Of a stretch of 64,000 nt of DNA, positions 33,000-42,347 are shown one piece after another; within the stretch, counting starts at the first letter, position 1; each line of letters opens with the position of its first letter. This stretch comes from Bacillota bacterium. GTDB lineage: Bacteria; Bacillota; Clostridia; Lachnospirales; Lachnospiraceae. The notes beneath the pieces are model-generated. The model was given only the letters and a program-made list of their open reading frames with translations. It had not been told where the DNA came from and made no database searches. Position numbers and translations under genes: made by a program. The stretch is from positions 124,001 to 188,000 of the forward strand of contig JAEZZO010000042.1 in assembly GCA_023418475.1 (NCBI GenBank), read 5' to 3'.

Positions 33000-33560
33000 C
33001 TAAAATTGAACAAGAGTATAGAGCTCATCTTTTTGATCTTGACTAATTCCGATGTATCTCAAAGTAATACTTTGTGAGCTATGATTAAAGGTATCCATAA
33101 TCAATCCTATATTATGCTGGGATGCTTTATAGGTCCAATATCCCCATGTTTTACGAAGGCTATGTGTTCCAAAATTCTCTATATCAAATGCACCGGCAGC
33201 CTCCGTTAATATACGGTAAGCCTGTACTCTTCCCAAGTGATTTCCCTTTTTACTCCAGAACAAGTAACTATCCATTGATAGCGCTTCATCCCTAGAATAG
33301 TCTGCAATTGCCTTCCGTAAAGCATTATTTAGCTTGATTTTCTTCTCTTTTCCCGTTTTTTTCTCATATAATATAAAATATTCCCTGAAATTACCATCCG
33401 GTGTGCATACATTTTTTAACTGAACAGGAAGAATATCACTAATACGCAGACCAGTATTTAATCCAAATTTAAATAATAGACCGTATCTTGGATCCTTCTG
33501 CGATAAATATTGGTACATCTTATTAATTGTTGCTTTATCTCTAATTGGTTCAACTGTCAT
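33000..33560 (-). CDS. FimB-like tyrosine recombinase (catalytic domain only)
   Basis: A 186-residue tyrosine recombinase with all catalytic residues: Arg39 (NTGLRISDIL), His133 and Arg136 (GTHSLRKTWG), His160 (NHSSQS) and Tyr169 (RYIGIS), plus a lysine region near 71-74. It lacks the N-terminal SAM-like arm domain, as do the 200-residue FimB/FimE invertases. The start is ATG at 33560; an in-frame GTG at 33569 is possible. It is transcribed away from cheA, with a probable -10 box TATAAT at 33614-33609. Inverted 28-bp sites lie on both sides, suggesting that it flips the 0.75-kb segment that carries it. A remnant of a mobile element is the alternative. Confidence 0.88.
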   Translation of the reverse strand: MTVEPIRDKATINKMYQYLSQKDPRYGLLFKFGLNTGLRISDILPVQLKNVCTPDGNFREYFILYEKKTGKEKKIKLNNALRKAIADYSRDEALSMDSYLFWSKKGNHLGRVQAYRILTEAAGAFDIENFGTHSLRKTWGYWTYKASQHNIGLIMDTFNHSSQSITLRYIGISQDQKDELYTLVQF

Positions 33561-33646
33561 CTTGTCCACACTTTCTTTTATATATAAAGAATTTTAGTTT
33601 TCTTAATAATTATACCGCTAAATTACCATTAAATCATCATACAGTC

Positions 33647-33674
33647 ATGTAACATAATAGCAATATTGTTACAT
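33647..33674 (-). other. right recombination site candidate (28 bp)
   Basis: Read on the minus strand: ATGTAACA, spacer ATATTGCTATTA, TGTTACAT. Ten of twelve spacer bases and all sixteen arm bases match the left site. It lies 237 bases before cheA. Confidence 0.75.
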
Positions 33675-33910
33675 TGTGCATTTGAATGATAATAGTGGAA
33701 AAACAACACATTAATATATTTTATCATAGTATAGGAAATGGATATATATGAAAATAGTGTCAATTTTTATAGGAATGTTATACATTAGACTAACTATATA
33801 GGAATGCAGGTGACTGGCAGTAAAAAATAAATCGTTTCAAGAAAAAAATAACATAAGACTGAAAGACATAATAGAGGACTCAAATACAGAAACTTAAGGA
33901 GGTTTACCTA

Positions 33911-36244
33911 ATGTCAGAACAGTTTTTAAATGATGTAAGGCTGGATATGTATCTGTTTGAAACATCAAAAAAAATTGAGAAGCTTGAAGACATTATTCTG
34001 TCAAATGAGAGAGCTAGCAGTTATTCGAATGATGTAATCAATGAGATATTTAGAATAATGCATACAATCAAAGGTTCCTCATCTATGATGATGTTTAATA
34101 ATATAGCATCACTTGCGCATGCGATAGAAGATCTTTTTTGTTATATCAGAGATGAAAAACCAAGAAATGTTGATTATTCAAAGGTTTCAGATATCATCTT
34201 GGAATGTATTGACATTATTAAAATAGAGGTTGAGAAATTAAGAAACGGTTATCCGCCAAATGGAGAAAGCTCGGCACTTGAAACAAAAATAACAAATTTT
34301 CTTAATCTATTGACACAACCTTCAGCACCTTCCGGTAATCAAGATGTGTTGGAGGATTGTATCATAAAACAATTTGCTGCTAATATGAATTACTTTAAAG
34401 CAGTCATATTCTTTGAAGAAGGAGCACAAATGGAAAATATACGTGCTTTTTCCATTATTCAAAATCTAAAAAAATCTCTTCATGAAATCCGTTATTATCC
34501 CCAAGATATTGTGGAAAATGATGAAAGTGCACAAATTATTCAAAAAGAAGGGTTTCAGATTTATTTTAAATCGGATTATTCCTATGAAACACTTTATAGC
34601 TTATTTTTGCAAATTGTTTTCCTAAAGGAGCTGGAACTGACATTACTGGAGCAAGAGAAGGAGCCGGAAGTAGCGCAGAGAGAGGAAGAGAAGGAGCCTT
34701 TATCCACGCAGGGAGAGGAAGGGAAAGAACCGGAAGCAAGGCAGACAGAAGAAGAGAAAGAACTGGAAGTAAGGCAGACAGAAGAAGAGAAAGAACCGGA
34801 AGCAAGGCAGACAGAAGATGAGAAGGAGCCGAAGGCAAGGCAGACAGAAGAAGGGAAAGAGCCGGAAACAACGCAGACAGAAGAAGAGAAAGAGCTAAAA
34901 ACACCGCGGACGGAGAAAGCGAAGGAGACGAAGCGGACTCTGATGACAGATAGAAAAGAAATGGAACCGAAAGTACATAAGTTGCTGCCGGGAAAAAGAG
35001 AAGAAATATGCCTGCAGAATACTGTCAGGGAAGAGATGCTACCTTGTGTGAAAGAAATTAAGGCATCCAAATCAATACAGAATATAATTAGTGTAAGTGT
35101 TACGAAACTTGACAGGCTAATGGATCTGGTGGGTGAGATGGTAATCGCAGAGGCAATGGTAATTCAAAATTCTGATCTTGACGGATTAGTATTAAATGAT
35201 TTTCATAAGGCCTCAAGGCTGTTGATGAAGATAACGGATGAAATACAAGATATGGTAATGGCAATCAGAATGGTGCCTTTGTCTACAACATTTCATAAAA
35301 TGAACCGCCTGGTAAGAGATATGTGCAAAAACCTTGGAAAAGAGGTTCACCTTACCATAGTCGGCGAAGAAACGGAAGTAGATAAGAATATTATCGAGAA
35401 TATCTCAGACCCTTTAATGCATCTGGTAAGAAATGCTTTGGATCATGGTATTGAATCATCGAATCAGAGAAAAGAACTGGGAAAACCACCGGTAGGAGTG
35501 ATCACATTGGAGGCAAAAAGTACCGGAAACGATATTCTGATAGTAATAAAGGATGACGGGCAGGGATTAAATAAAGCAAAGATATTGAAAAAAGCCAAAG
35601 AGAATAATATACCACTCCGGCCGGATTTTAATCTGACAGACAAGGAGATTTATCATTTGATTTTACTGCCAGGTTTTTCAACTAAGGATAAAATTACGGA
35701 GTACTCCGGCCGTGGTGTTGGCATGGATGTGGTTGTTAAGAATATTGAAAAGGTCGGAGGTTCGGTTGTGATAGATAGCATACCGGGGTGTGGTACGACA
35801 TTTACACTAAAAATACCGATGACATTGGCAATCATGGATGGAGTAAATATTAAAGTAGGCAATTCTTATTATACAATTCCTACCATAAGCATCAAGGAAA
35901 TTTTCCAGCCCAATGACAGGAATATAGTTACTGACCCGGATGGAAAAGAGATGATCCCGGTAAGAGGAGAGTGCTATAAACTGCTCAAACTGTCTGAACT
36001 TTATCAGGTGAAAGGGGCAGCTTCCTTATCGGAAGGCATAATCATTATGGCAGAGCAGGACAACCGGATGCTATGTATATTAGCAGATGCTCTTATAGGA
36101 CAGCAACAGGTAGTAGTTAAGAATTTACCCGAATATATCCAGAGACAAAAGAAAATCAAAGGCCTTAGCGGATGTACGCTTCTGGGTAATGGAAACATTA
36201 GTCTGATACTAGATATTGCAGGTCTTCTCGACACGGTAGAATAG
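33911..36244 (+). CDS. cheA: chemotaxis histidine kinase CheA with a repetitive acidic linker
   Basis: A 777-residue CheA. The HPt domain is at 1-110 with the phosphorylated His51 (MHTIKGSSSMM); a partly conserved middle region (about 130-245) follows, then a long linker built of 11-residue charged repeats (about 247-345) where a CheY-binding P2 domain would normally lie. Next come the dimer domain (from about 395), the HATPase domain (HLVRNALDHGIE, DDGQGLN, FSTKDKITEYSGRGVGMD) and the CheW-like P5 domain (about 640-777). It phosphorylates a response regulator according to the receptor state. cheW and one receptor gene follow; cheY, cheB, cheR and cheC are not in the window. The start has AAGGAGG. 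The recombinase locus upstream might control its expression. Confidence 0.93.
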   Translation: MSEQFLNDVRLDMYLFETSKKIEKLEDIILSNERASSYSNDVINEIFRIMHTIKGSSSMMMFNNIASLAHAIEDLFCYIRDEKPRNVDYSKVSDIILECIDIIKIEVEKLRNGYPPNGESSALETKITNFLNLLTQPSAPSGNQDVLEDCIIKQFAANMNYFKAVIFFEEGAQMENIRAFSIIQNLKKSLHEIRYYPQDIVENDESAQIIQKEGFQIYFKSDYSYETLYSLFLQIVFLKELELTLLEQEKEPEVAQREEEKEPLSTQGEEGKEPEARQTEEEKELEVRQTEEEKEPEARQTEDEKEPKARQTEEGKEPETTQTEEEKELKTPRTEKAKETKRTLMTDRKEMEPKVHKLLPGKREEICLQNTVREEMLPCVKEIKASKSIQNIISVSVTKLDRLMDLVGEMVIAEAMVIQNSDLDGLVLNDFHKASRLLMKITDEIQDMVMAIRMVPLSTTFHKMNRLVRDMCKNLGKEVHLTIVGEETEVDKNIIENISDPLMHLVRNALDHGIESSNQRKELGKPPVGVITLEAKSTGNDILIVIKDDGQGLNKAKILKKAKENNIPLRPDFNLTDKEIYHLILLPGFSTKDKITEYSGRGVGMDVVVKNIEKVGGSVVIDSIPGCGTTFTLKIPMTLAIMDGVNIKVGNSYYTIPTISIKEIFQPNDRNIVTDPDGKEMIPVRGECYKLLKLSELYQVKGAASLSEGIIIMAEQDNRMLCILADALIGQQQVVVKNLPEYIQRQKKIKGLSGCTLLGNGNISLILDIAGLLDTVE
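34649..34912 (+). repeat. tandem 33-bp repeats inside cheA
   Basis: Eight units of 33 bases coding for EEEKEPEARQT-like 11-residue repeats, with a ninth degenerate unit after it. Length is likely to vary between strains. Confidence 0.85.
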
Positions 36245-36295
36245 ATAAACCGTAAATGAGTTGATGATAGGAAAACAAAGAAAGGGGACAAAAGG

Positions 36296-36790
36296 ATGAC
36301 AGAAATGATGCAAAATCTAGAAGAAATGGAGGAAGATACACAAAAGGGCAGGTTTTTAACTTTTGCACTTGGAAAAGAAACCTATGGCATTGAAATTAAG
36401 TATGTAACTGAAATTATCGGTATTCAACCAATTACGGAATTACCGGAGTTATCGGAATACATCAAAGGAATTATTAATCTGAGAGGAAAGATTATTCCGG
36501 TTATGGATGTCAGATTGCGGTTTAAGAAAGATCATTCAGAATATAACGACAGAACCTGTATCATCGTAATCGATATCAACGAGCTATCCATTGGATTGAT
36601 TGTTGATAGTGTTGCAGAAGTATTATCAATCGAAGAGCAGGATATCATTGATCCTCCTCAGATTAACAGGGGAAATAGCAACCGATTTATTAAGAATATC
36701 GGGAAAGTAGGAAACGAAGTGAAGCTGCTTTTAGATTGTGAGAAATTACTCACGGAAGATGATGCGGAAGAACTGATTGGTGTTATTTAG
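36296..36790 (+). CDS. cheW: chemotaxis coupling protein CheW
   Basis: A 164-residue CheW: the double beta-barrel core begins at about residue 18 (RFLTFALGKETYGIEIKYV), with IINLRGKIIPVMDVRLRF and GLIVDSVAEVLSI as typical motifs. It links receptors to CheA. The first 17 residues are acidic. The start has AAAGGGGAC before it, and the gene lies 51 bases after cheA. Confidence 0.93.
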   Translation: MTEMMQNLEEMEEDTQKGRFLTFALGKETYGIEIKYVTEIIGIQPITELPELSEYIKGIINLRGKIIPVMDVRLRFKKDHSEYNDRTCIIVIDINELSIGLIVDSVAEVLSIEEQDIIDPPQINRGNSNRFIKNIGKVGNEVKLLLDCEKLLTEDDAEELIGVI

Positions 36791-36857
36791 AGAAGATTAA
36801 ATTGATTTTTGCATATTTATCCCAAATACCATTAGGACACTAGAAGGAGAGACAATC

Positions 36858-38687
36858 ATGAAGAAATTTCTGAACCTGAAAATAGGTGCTAAATTAATTA
36901 TTGCCTTTTTTGTTATATCTTTAATTGCTGGAATTGTCGGTATCGTTGGATTGGTAAACCTAAATAAAGTAAACCAGGCTGATACACAACTATATGAAGA
37001 GAATACATTAGGAATCGATCGAATAGCGAAGGCGGATATCTATTTTCAAAGAGTTAGATTTAATGTTTTAAATATGATGATAAACGTTGAAAATAGAGAA
37101 GAGTACATGAAAAAAGTAGAAACCTACTCGGAGACAGTTAATAATTATCTAAAAGAATATAAAGCTACTATTTATACACAGCAGGACCAAGAGAAGTTTG
37201 ACATTCTAGAAAAAAATTGGAAGGATTATTCTTCCTATGTTACTACTATCATGGAAGATATTAAAAATAATAAACTGGAGGAAGCTAAGGCACTTACCTT
37301 TGGAGATGCTGCAGATACCGGAAATGTATTGATGGAGACATTTGATTCTCTGTTTGAGTATAATACAAATGGAGCAGAAGCCAAATCACAGCGCAATGAT
37401 CAGCTGGCAACCTCTGCTATGGGAATAATGCTGATCATAGTGATCGGCGGTATTATACTGGCAATTGCGTTTGGTATTGTAATCTCAAGAATCATCAGCA
37501 AACCGATTATTAAGATGGTTGATGTTGCTAATAAGCTGGCAATTGGTGATGTGAACGTTAACGTTGATGTGAATACAAAAGATGAAGTTGGTAATCTGGC
37601 GCAAGCCTTTAATGGAATGATTGCGAATATAAGATCACAAGCGCTTACAGCAGAACGAATTGCTTCGGGTGATCTGACAGTAGAGGTTAAAGTCAGCTCG
37701 GAAAAAGATTTACTGGGTAAGAAATTATATGAGCTGGTCGAAAAAAATAACGAAGTACTTAATAGCATAGCAGATGCTTCCGATCAGGTAGCTTCCGGAT
37801 CGAAACAGGTATCTGATTCAAGTGTGGCGCTTTCACAAGGGGCTACCGAACAGGCAAGCTCGGTAGAAGAGTTAACCTCTTCTTTAGAGGAAATATCCTC
37901 ACAGACTAAGCTTAACGCCGATAATGCAAATCAGGCCAATCAGTTAGCAGAGATTGCAAAAGCGAACGCTTTACAAGGAAATACCCAGATGAAGGAAATG
38001 CAGAGAGCGATGGAAGAAATTAATGTGTCCTCCTCCAACATATCTAAAATTATCAAGGTAATTGATGAAATAGCGTTCCAGACCAATATACTGGCTTTGA
38101 ATGCTGCTGTGGAAGCTGCACGAGCAGGACAACACGGAAAGGGCTTTGCAGTTGTAGCAGAAGAAGTCAGAAATCTGGCTGCCAGATCAGCAAATGCTGC
38201 GAAAGAGACAACAGATATGATAGAAGGTTCCATCCGTAAGGTTGAGGCTGGTACCAAAATTGCTGATGAGACTGCACAAGCTTTGAATAAAATCGTGGAA
38301 GATGTAGCTAAAGCAGCCACTTTGGTAAATGCTATTGCAACAGCCTCAAATGAACAGGCAGCGGGGATCGAACAGATTAATCAGGGAATCATTCAGGTTT
38401 CACAGGTTGTTCAAACGAATTCTGCGACGGCAGAAGAAAGTGCTGCAGCCAGTGAAGAGCTATCCAGTCAGGCTGAGCTTTTAAAAGATTCAATTAGTAA
38501 ATTTAAATTGAAAAAAGTTCGCAGAACTTATAATAAATATGAAGAACTTGACACGGATGTAATTAATATGATTGAGAATAGAATGGATCGAAATAAAACA
38601 GCCTTTTCACAAAATGATACAATACAAAATAAAAAAGAATCGAAGACAAAGATTATGTTAAATGACAGAGAATTTGGCAAATATTAA
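36858..38687 (+). CDS. methyl-accepting chemotaxis protein
   Basis: A 609-residue receptor. One membrane helix at about 12-33 (LIIAFFVISLIAGIVGIVGL) and another at about 186-208 frame a sensing region of about 150 residues that looks like the four-helix-bundle MCP type. A HAMP domain (about 210-262) and a long coiled signalling domain with the conserved tip (IDEIAFQTNILALNAAVEAA) follow. The C-terminal tail of about 55 polar residues has no CheR-type NWETF pentapeptide. The ligand is unknown. It completes the cheA-cheW-mcp set; the missing adaptation enzymes may be encoded elsewhere. The start has AGAAGGAGAG. Confidence 0.93.
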   Translation: MKKFLNLKIGAKLIIAFFVISLIAGIVGIVGLVNLNKVNQADTQLYEENTLGIDRIAKADIYFQRVRFNVLNMMINVENREEYMKKVETYSETVNNYLKEYKATIYTQQDQEKFDILEKNWKDYSSYVTTIMEDIKNNKLEEAKALTFGDAADTGNVLMETFDSLFEYNTNGAEAKSQRNDQLATSAMGIMLIIVIGGIILAIAFGIVISRIISKPIIKMVDVANKLAIGDVNVNVDVNTKDEVGNLAQAFNGMIANIRSQALTAERIASGDLTVEVKVSSEKDLLGKKLYELVEKNNEVLNSIADASDQVASGSKQVSDSSVALSQGATEQASSVEELTSSLEEISSQTKLNADNANQANQLAEIAKANALQGNTQMKEMQRAMEEINVSSSNISKIIKVIDEIAFQTNILALNAAVEAARAGQHGKGFAVVAEEVRNLAARSANAAKETTDMIEGSIRKVEAGTKIADETAQALNKIVEDVAKAATLVNAIATASNEQAAGIEQINQGIIQVSQVVQTNSATAEESAAASEELSSQAELLKDSISKFKLKKVRRTYNKYEELDTDVINMIENRMDRNKTAFSQNDTIQNKKESKTKIMLNDREFGKY

Positions 38688-38828
38688 TTAAACCTCGCGC
38701 AGACAGTGGTTTCTTAGAAAAAACAGGTATTACTATACTTCACCTTGTATGTTCTTCGATCAACAATTATATAATAGTTTATCCGGAAACGAATAGAATG
38801 TATTAAATGATTCTACCAGGGGAATGAA

Positions 38829-40196
38829 ATGTATAAGGAAAGAGAAAAGAGTAGAAAATTGAGAATTCTTAATCAGGGAAGAAGTGAGATTAACAGAATT
38901 CTTAATCCGGAAGATTTTAATATTGCTTATGGCTATTCTATTGAATTGTATGCGCAGGGACTGGATATTCCGATCGGAATGGCATTTTCGGAAGAAGGCG
39001 ATTTATACATAGCGGAAAGTGGCAGTGTTTCAAATAATGCAAGGATCTTACGGTATCAGGACGGTCGGTTTGAGATAGAGGCGGAAGGACTTGCAGCACC
39101 GATCACAGGAATTACCTACTATGAAAATGGGATCTATATTTCGCATAAGGGATATCTTACACTGTTAAAACATAACAGACCCAGGGTTACGATTCTATCC
39201 GGCCTGCCTTGTGGCGGAGATTTTAGTACCAGTAAAGTCGCTATCGGACCTGATGGGAAATTATATTTCGGACAGGGAGCCGTAACAAATGCAGGTGTAG
39301 TTGGGTTGGATAATCAATGGGTACATAATTGCCCCTTATTGCATGACGAGCCGCCTTTTGATATTGTTTTAGCGGGTCAGAATTTTAAAACGAACAATGT
39401 CTTTTCATTAGGAAGAGAAATTGTGGAAACCGGGGCTTTTTCATCCTTTGGTGTGACTAATATTCCTGCGGAAATCAGAAAAGGGGTTACGAAAGCTACC
39501 GGGTGTATTCTGAAAGTAAGCAGAGACGGTACCGAAATGGAACAGGTTGCTACAGGACTCCGGAATCCTGTGAGTATCAAATTTGATAAGGATTTTCGGT
39601 TGCTTGCTGCTAATCGGGGATACGATGTACGAGGGAGCCGGCCGATTGCTAATTCGCCGGACGAGTTTTACATAATTAACAAGGGCACCTGGTATGGATG
39701 GCCCGATTATACGGCTGGAGAACCACTGACACTGGAGAAATACAAGCCGGAAGGCCAAAGACAACCGGAATTTTTATTGGCGTATCATCCAAGTGTACCG
39801 CCAAAGCCATATGTTACATTTCTTCCGCATTCCACTATCTCAGGTTTTGACATTAATTATCAGGAAAGCTTTGGAGCATATGGAGATGTATTCATCGCAG
39901 AAACAGGCAGTTATGGACCAATCACAATGGGAGCCGAGGCACCATATGAGGGAATAGGGAATAAAATATCCAGAATTAATATGAAAACCAGAGAAGTGAG
40001 CACGTTTATTAATAATAAGTCAGGGAAAAAGGTATATACAACCGGCGGTGGAGGTTTTGGAAGTCCGGTTGATATAGCTTTTGGCCCGGACGGAGTAATG
40101 TACGTTCTGGATATCGGAATTAGTGACCGCAGGTATCTAAATCAGTATATACCTAATACAGGTGTAATCTGGAGAGTTGTTAGAACCACAAATTAA
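38829..40196 (+). CDS. soluble sorbosone/glucose dehydrogenase-like beta-propeller protein
   Basis: A 455-residue protein with repeated propeller blades: DIPIGMAFSEEGDLYIAESG, KVAIGPDGKLYFGQGAV, TGLRNPVSIKFDKDFRLLAANRGYD, FGSPVDIAFGPDGVMYVLDIG. This matches the PQQ-dependent sugar/sorbosone dehydrogenase-like (NHL) fold. Such proteins are usually secreted, but this one has no signal peptide and an N terminus rich in Lys and Arg, so it appears cytoplasmic. Anaerobic clostridia rarely make PQQ, hence it may be a lactonase or binding protein rather than a dehydrogenase. The start has AGGGGAATG. A two-way terminator separates it from the opposite gene. Confidence 0.75.
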   Translation: MYKEREKSRKLRILNQGRSEINRILNPEDFNIAYGYSIELYAQGLDIPIGMAFSEEGDLYIAESGSVSNNARILRYQDGRFEIEAEGLAAPITGITYYENGIYISHKGYLTLLKHNRPRVTILSGLPCGGDFSTSKVAIGPDGKLYFGQGAVTNAGVVGLDNQWVHNCPLLHDEPPFDIVLAGQNFKTNNVFSLGREIVETGAFSSFGVTNIPAEIRKGVTKATGCILKVSRDGTEMEQVATGLRNPVSIKFDKDFRLLAANRGYDVRGSRPIANSPDEFYIINKGTWYGWPDYTAGEPLTLEKYKPEGQRQPEFLLAYHPSVPPKPYVTFLPHSTISGFDINYQESFGAYGDVFIAETGSYGPITMGAEAPYEGIGNKISRINMKTREVSTFINNKSGKKVYTTGGGGFGSPVDIAFGPDGVMYVLDIGISDRRYLNQYIPNTGVIWRVVRTTN

Positions 40197-40230
40197 GTAA
40201 GGTCTCGCAATTGCAAGACCTTACTTAATT
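40191..40230. terminator. bidirectional terminator
   Basis: AATTAAGTAAGGTCT and AGACCTTACTTAATT form a perfect 15-bp stem between two convergent genes, with T- and A-rich flanks on each side. Confidence 0.88.
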
Positions 40231-40242
40231 ATGCTTTTAACC

Positions 40243-41106
40243 TTATTTTATATAATGATTTAATTTATCTTTTAATGGTTCGGAGATCCGTGTTAACGGA
40301 AGTCTGACCTCCGAGGAGGTGATTAAATTCAATTCCTCCAGGCAATACTTGATCGGGGCGGGGTTAGGTTCCCGGAACAGAAGCGGTATTAGCTCATAGA
40401 GCTGTTTCCAGACAGTAAAAGCTGCATTCATATCATTTTGTTTTATTTGATTATATACATCAATAAACAACTCGGTCTTTAAATGTGCGGAGGCAAGAAT
40501 TCCCCCGTGACCGCCCATCGTAAGAGTTTGATAAAATAAAATATCTTCTCCGGTAAGAATGGAAAAATCCGTAGGTGGGTTCATTAGAAGTGAGACAGTC
40601 TGTTTGATATCTCCGCTGGCATCTTTGATTCCGACAATATTCTTTATCTCAGCAAGTCTATGAATTGTATCGTTTTCAACATTAATACCGGTTCGATAAG
40701 GTATATTATAGACTACTATGTTTAATGGCGTTTCTTCTGCAATCATCTTAAAATGCTGATATATTCCCTCCTGACTGGGACGATTATAATATGGACAGAC
40801 GGATAATATTCCCTGAATTCCATAGGATTCGGCTATTTTAACTTTTTTGATAACTTTCGCTGTATAATTCCCGCCTACTCCGATATAAACGGGAAGGCGT
40901 CCTTTGTTAAATTCCATTGTTTTTACTATCATTTCTTCGAATTCGTAATCATCCAATACAGGGATTTCTCCTGTAGTGCCCAGAGGAATAAGACCGGATA
41001 TTCCTTTTTCCGTGTAATAATTAATCAGATTCTTATAAGATTTGTAATCAATCATTTCGTCCTTAAATGGAGTGATAATTGGTAACCAGACACCTGTAAG
41101 CTGCAT
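40243..41106 (-). CDS. DapA/N-acetylneuraminate lyase-family aldolase
   Basis: A 287-residue class I aldolase of the dihydrodipicolinate synthase family: PLGTTGEIPVL (phosphate/carboxylate binding), VVYNIPYRTG with the catalytic Tyr, and VGIKDASGD with the Schiff-base Lys. The PYRTG arginine favours a DapA-like substrate, but a separate aldolase under an AraC regulator could also act on a sugar acid. The start is ATG at 41106 with GGGAGG seven bases before it; a start at 41133 lacks one. It is divergent from an AraC gene and is the only gene on this strand here. Confidence 0.86.
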   Translation of the reverse strand: MQLTGVWLPIITPFKDEMIDYKSYKNLINYYTEKGISGLIPLGTTGEIPVLDDYEFEEMIVKTMEFNKGRLPVYIGVGGNYTAKVIKKVKIAESYGIQGILSVCPYYNRPSQEGIYQHFKMIAEETPLNIVVYNIPYRTGINVENDTIHRLAEIKNIVGIKDASGDIKQTVSLLMNPPTDFSILTGEDILFYQTLTMGGHGGILASAHLKTELFIDVYNQIKQNDMNAAFTVWKQLYELIPLLFREPNPAPIKYCLEELNLITSSEVRLPLTRISEPLKDKLNHYIK

Positions 41107-41177
41107 AAAATACCTCCCTAAATCTTTACCCATCTTGTAATTCTATTTTACAGAACATGATTTGTTAAAAATATGTT

Positions 41178-41209
41178 TATAATGCTATGATTATTGCGTA
41201 TAATGCTAT
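41178..41209 (+). promoter_or_regulatory. direct repeats resembling an AraC-family operator
   Basis: TATAATGCTAT occurs at 41178-41188 and 41199-41209, exactly 21 bp apart, two turns of DNA. It lies between the divergent aldolase and AraC genes. Confidence 0.62.
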
Positions 41210-41229
41210 ATAATGATTTGACTGCATTG

Positions 41230-41257
41230 TTGACTTATGAGTCTAAAACTATATAAT
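41230..41257 (+). promoter_or_regulatory. sigma-A promoter of the AraC-type gene
   Basis: TTGACT (41230-41235), 16-base spacer and TATAAT (41252-41257). The direct repeats end 20 bases upstream. Confidence 0.68.
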
Positions 41258-41346
41258 AAAGGGGTATATTTTATAGTATGACAGTATGAAAACTTGGTGT
41301 CTTAGTGAGAGAAGTTTCGTATGGATGGATAGAAATGGAGCAGTAT

Positions 41347-42192
41347 ATGAAGGATTTTGAGAAAAAGGGCTATCTGGAGAATGATTTTAAGATGTTTCAT
41401 ATCATTGACAGCAGTCGAAGGGACTTTGCTTTCCATTATCATGATTTTAATAAAATTCTCATATTCTTAAAAGGAAATGTAAATTATACAATCGAAGGAA
41501 AGAGCTACCAGCTAAAGCCCTATGATATTGTCCTGGTGAATGCGGGTGAGATTCACAGACCGGCAGTCCTTGATTATTCAGAATATGATAGAATGATTAT
41601 ATATGTTTCCAGACAATTCCTTAATACATATACTCAGAATGATTATGATTTGAATTATTGTTTTGAACGAGCGCAGAAGGAAAAAACGAATGTACTGAGA
41701 ATTGATTCTCTGGAGAAGAGTAAATTATATCAGGTATGCAGGGAATTGGAACATTCCTTTGCTGATAATGCATTTGCGAAGGAGCTTTATCAGAAAATAA
41801 TCTTCCTGGAATTTATGATTCAATTAAATCGAACCGTGATATCGAATCATATTAATTATCTGGATTCTGCAATTGGAAACACAAAGCTGGTTAAAATACT
41901 GGAGTATATTAATGAGCATCTGACAGAAGAGATTACAATTGATACAATCGCAGAGAAATTTTATTTGAGCCGTTATTATCTGATGCATTTTTTTAAAGAG
42001 GAGACAGGATATACAATCGGAAATTATATTACCGAAAAGCGTCTGCTATTTGCTAAAAACCTTGTGCAAAACGGATGTTCGGTTACGGAAGCCTGTTTTC
42101 AAAGTGGATTTCGCAACTATTCTACTTTTTCCAGGGCATTCAAAAATGCCTTTCATACAGTTCCCAAAAATGCGTCTTTTATTCATGATTGA
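41347..42192 (+). CDS. AraC-family regulator with cupin sensor domain
   Basis: A 281-residue protein. Residues about 20-100 form a cupin (HYHDFNKILIFLKGNVNYTIEG, GEIHRP), and the C-terminal 100 residues hold two helix-turn-helix motifs (TIAEKFYLSRYYLMHFFKEE and VTEACFQSGFRNYSTFSRAFK). It probably senses a sugar or sugar acid and regulates the divergent aldolase. The start is uncertain: 41347 has GGAG at good distance; GTG 41305 and ATG 41335 are in frame. Confidence 0.88.
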   Translation: MKDFEKKGYLENDFKMFHIIDSSRRDFAFHYHDFNKILIFLKGNVNYTIEGKSYQLKPYDIVLVNAGEIHRPAVLDYSEYDRMIIYVSRQFLNTYTQNDYDLNYCFERAQKEKTNVLRIDSLEKSKLYQVCRELEHSFADNAFAKELYQKIIFLEFMIQLNRTVISNHINYLDSAIGNTKLVKILEYINEHLTEEITIDTIAEKFYLSRYYLMHFFKEETGYTIGNYITEKRLLFAKNLVQNGCSVTEACFQSGFRNYSTFSRAFKNAFHTVPKNASFIHD

Positions 42193-42347
42193 AAAAATAA
42201 GTATTCCTGTGTGTAAATCTTCCAAATTAACATAAAAAAGCCATAAAGTAGACATAAAGTGGACATATTCTAATAATATGATAGAAATTGACAAATGCTA
42301 ATAGAGATAAATGATGTTTAAAAAGAGGAAATGGAAAGGATTTACTT

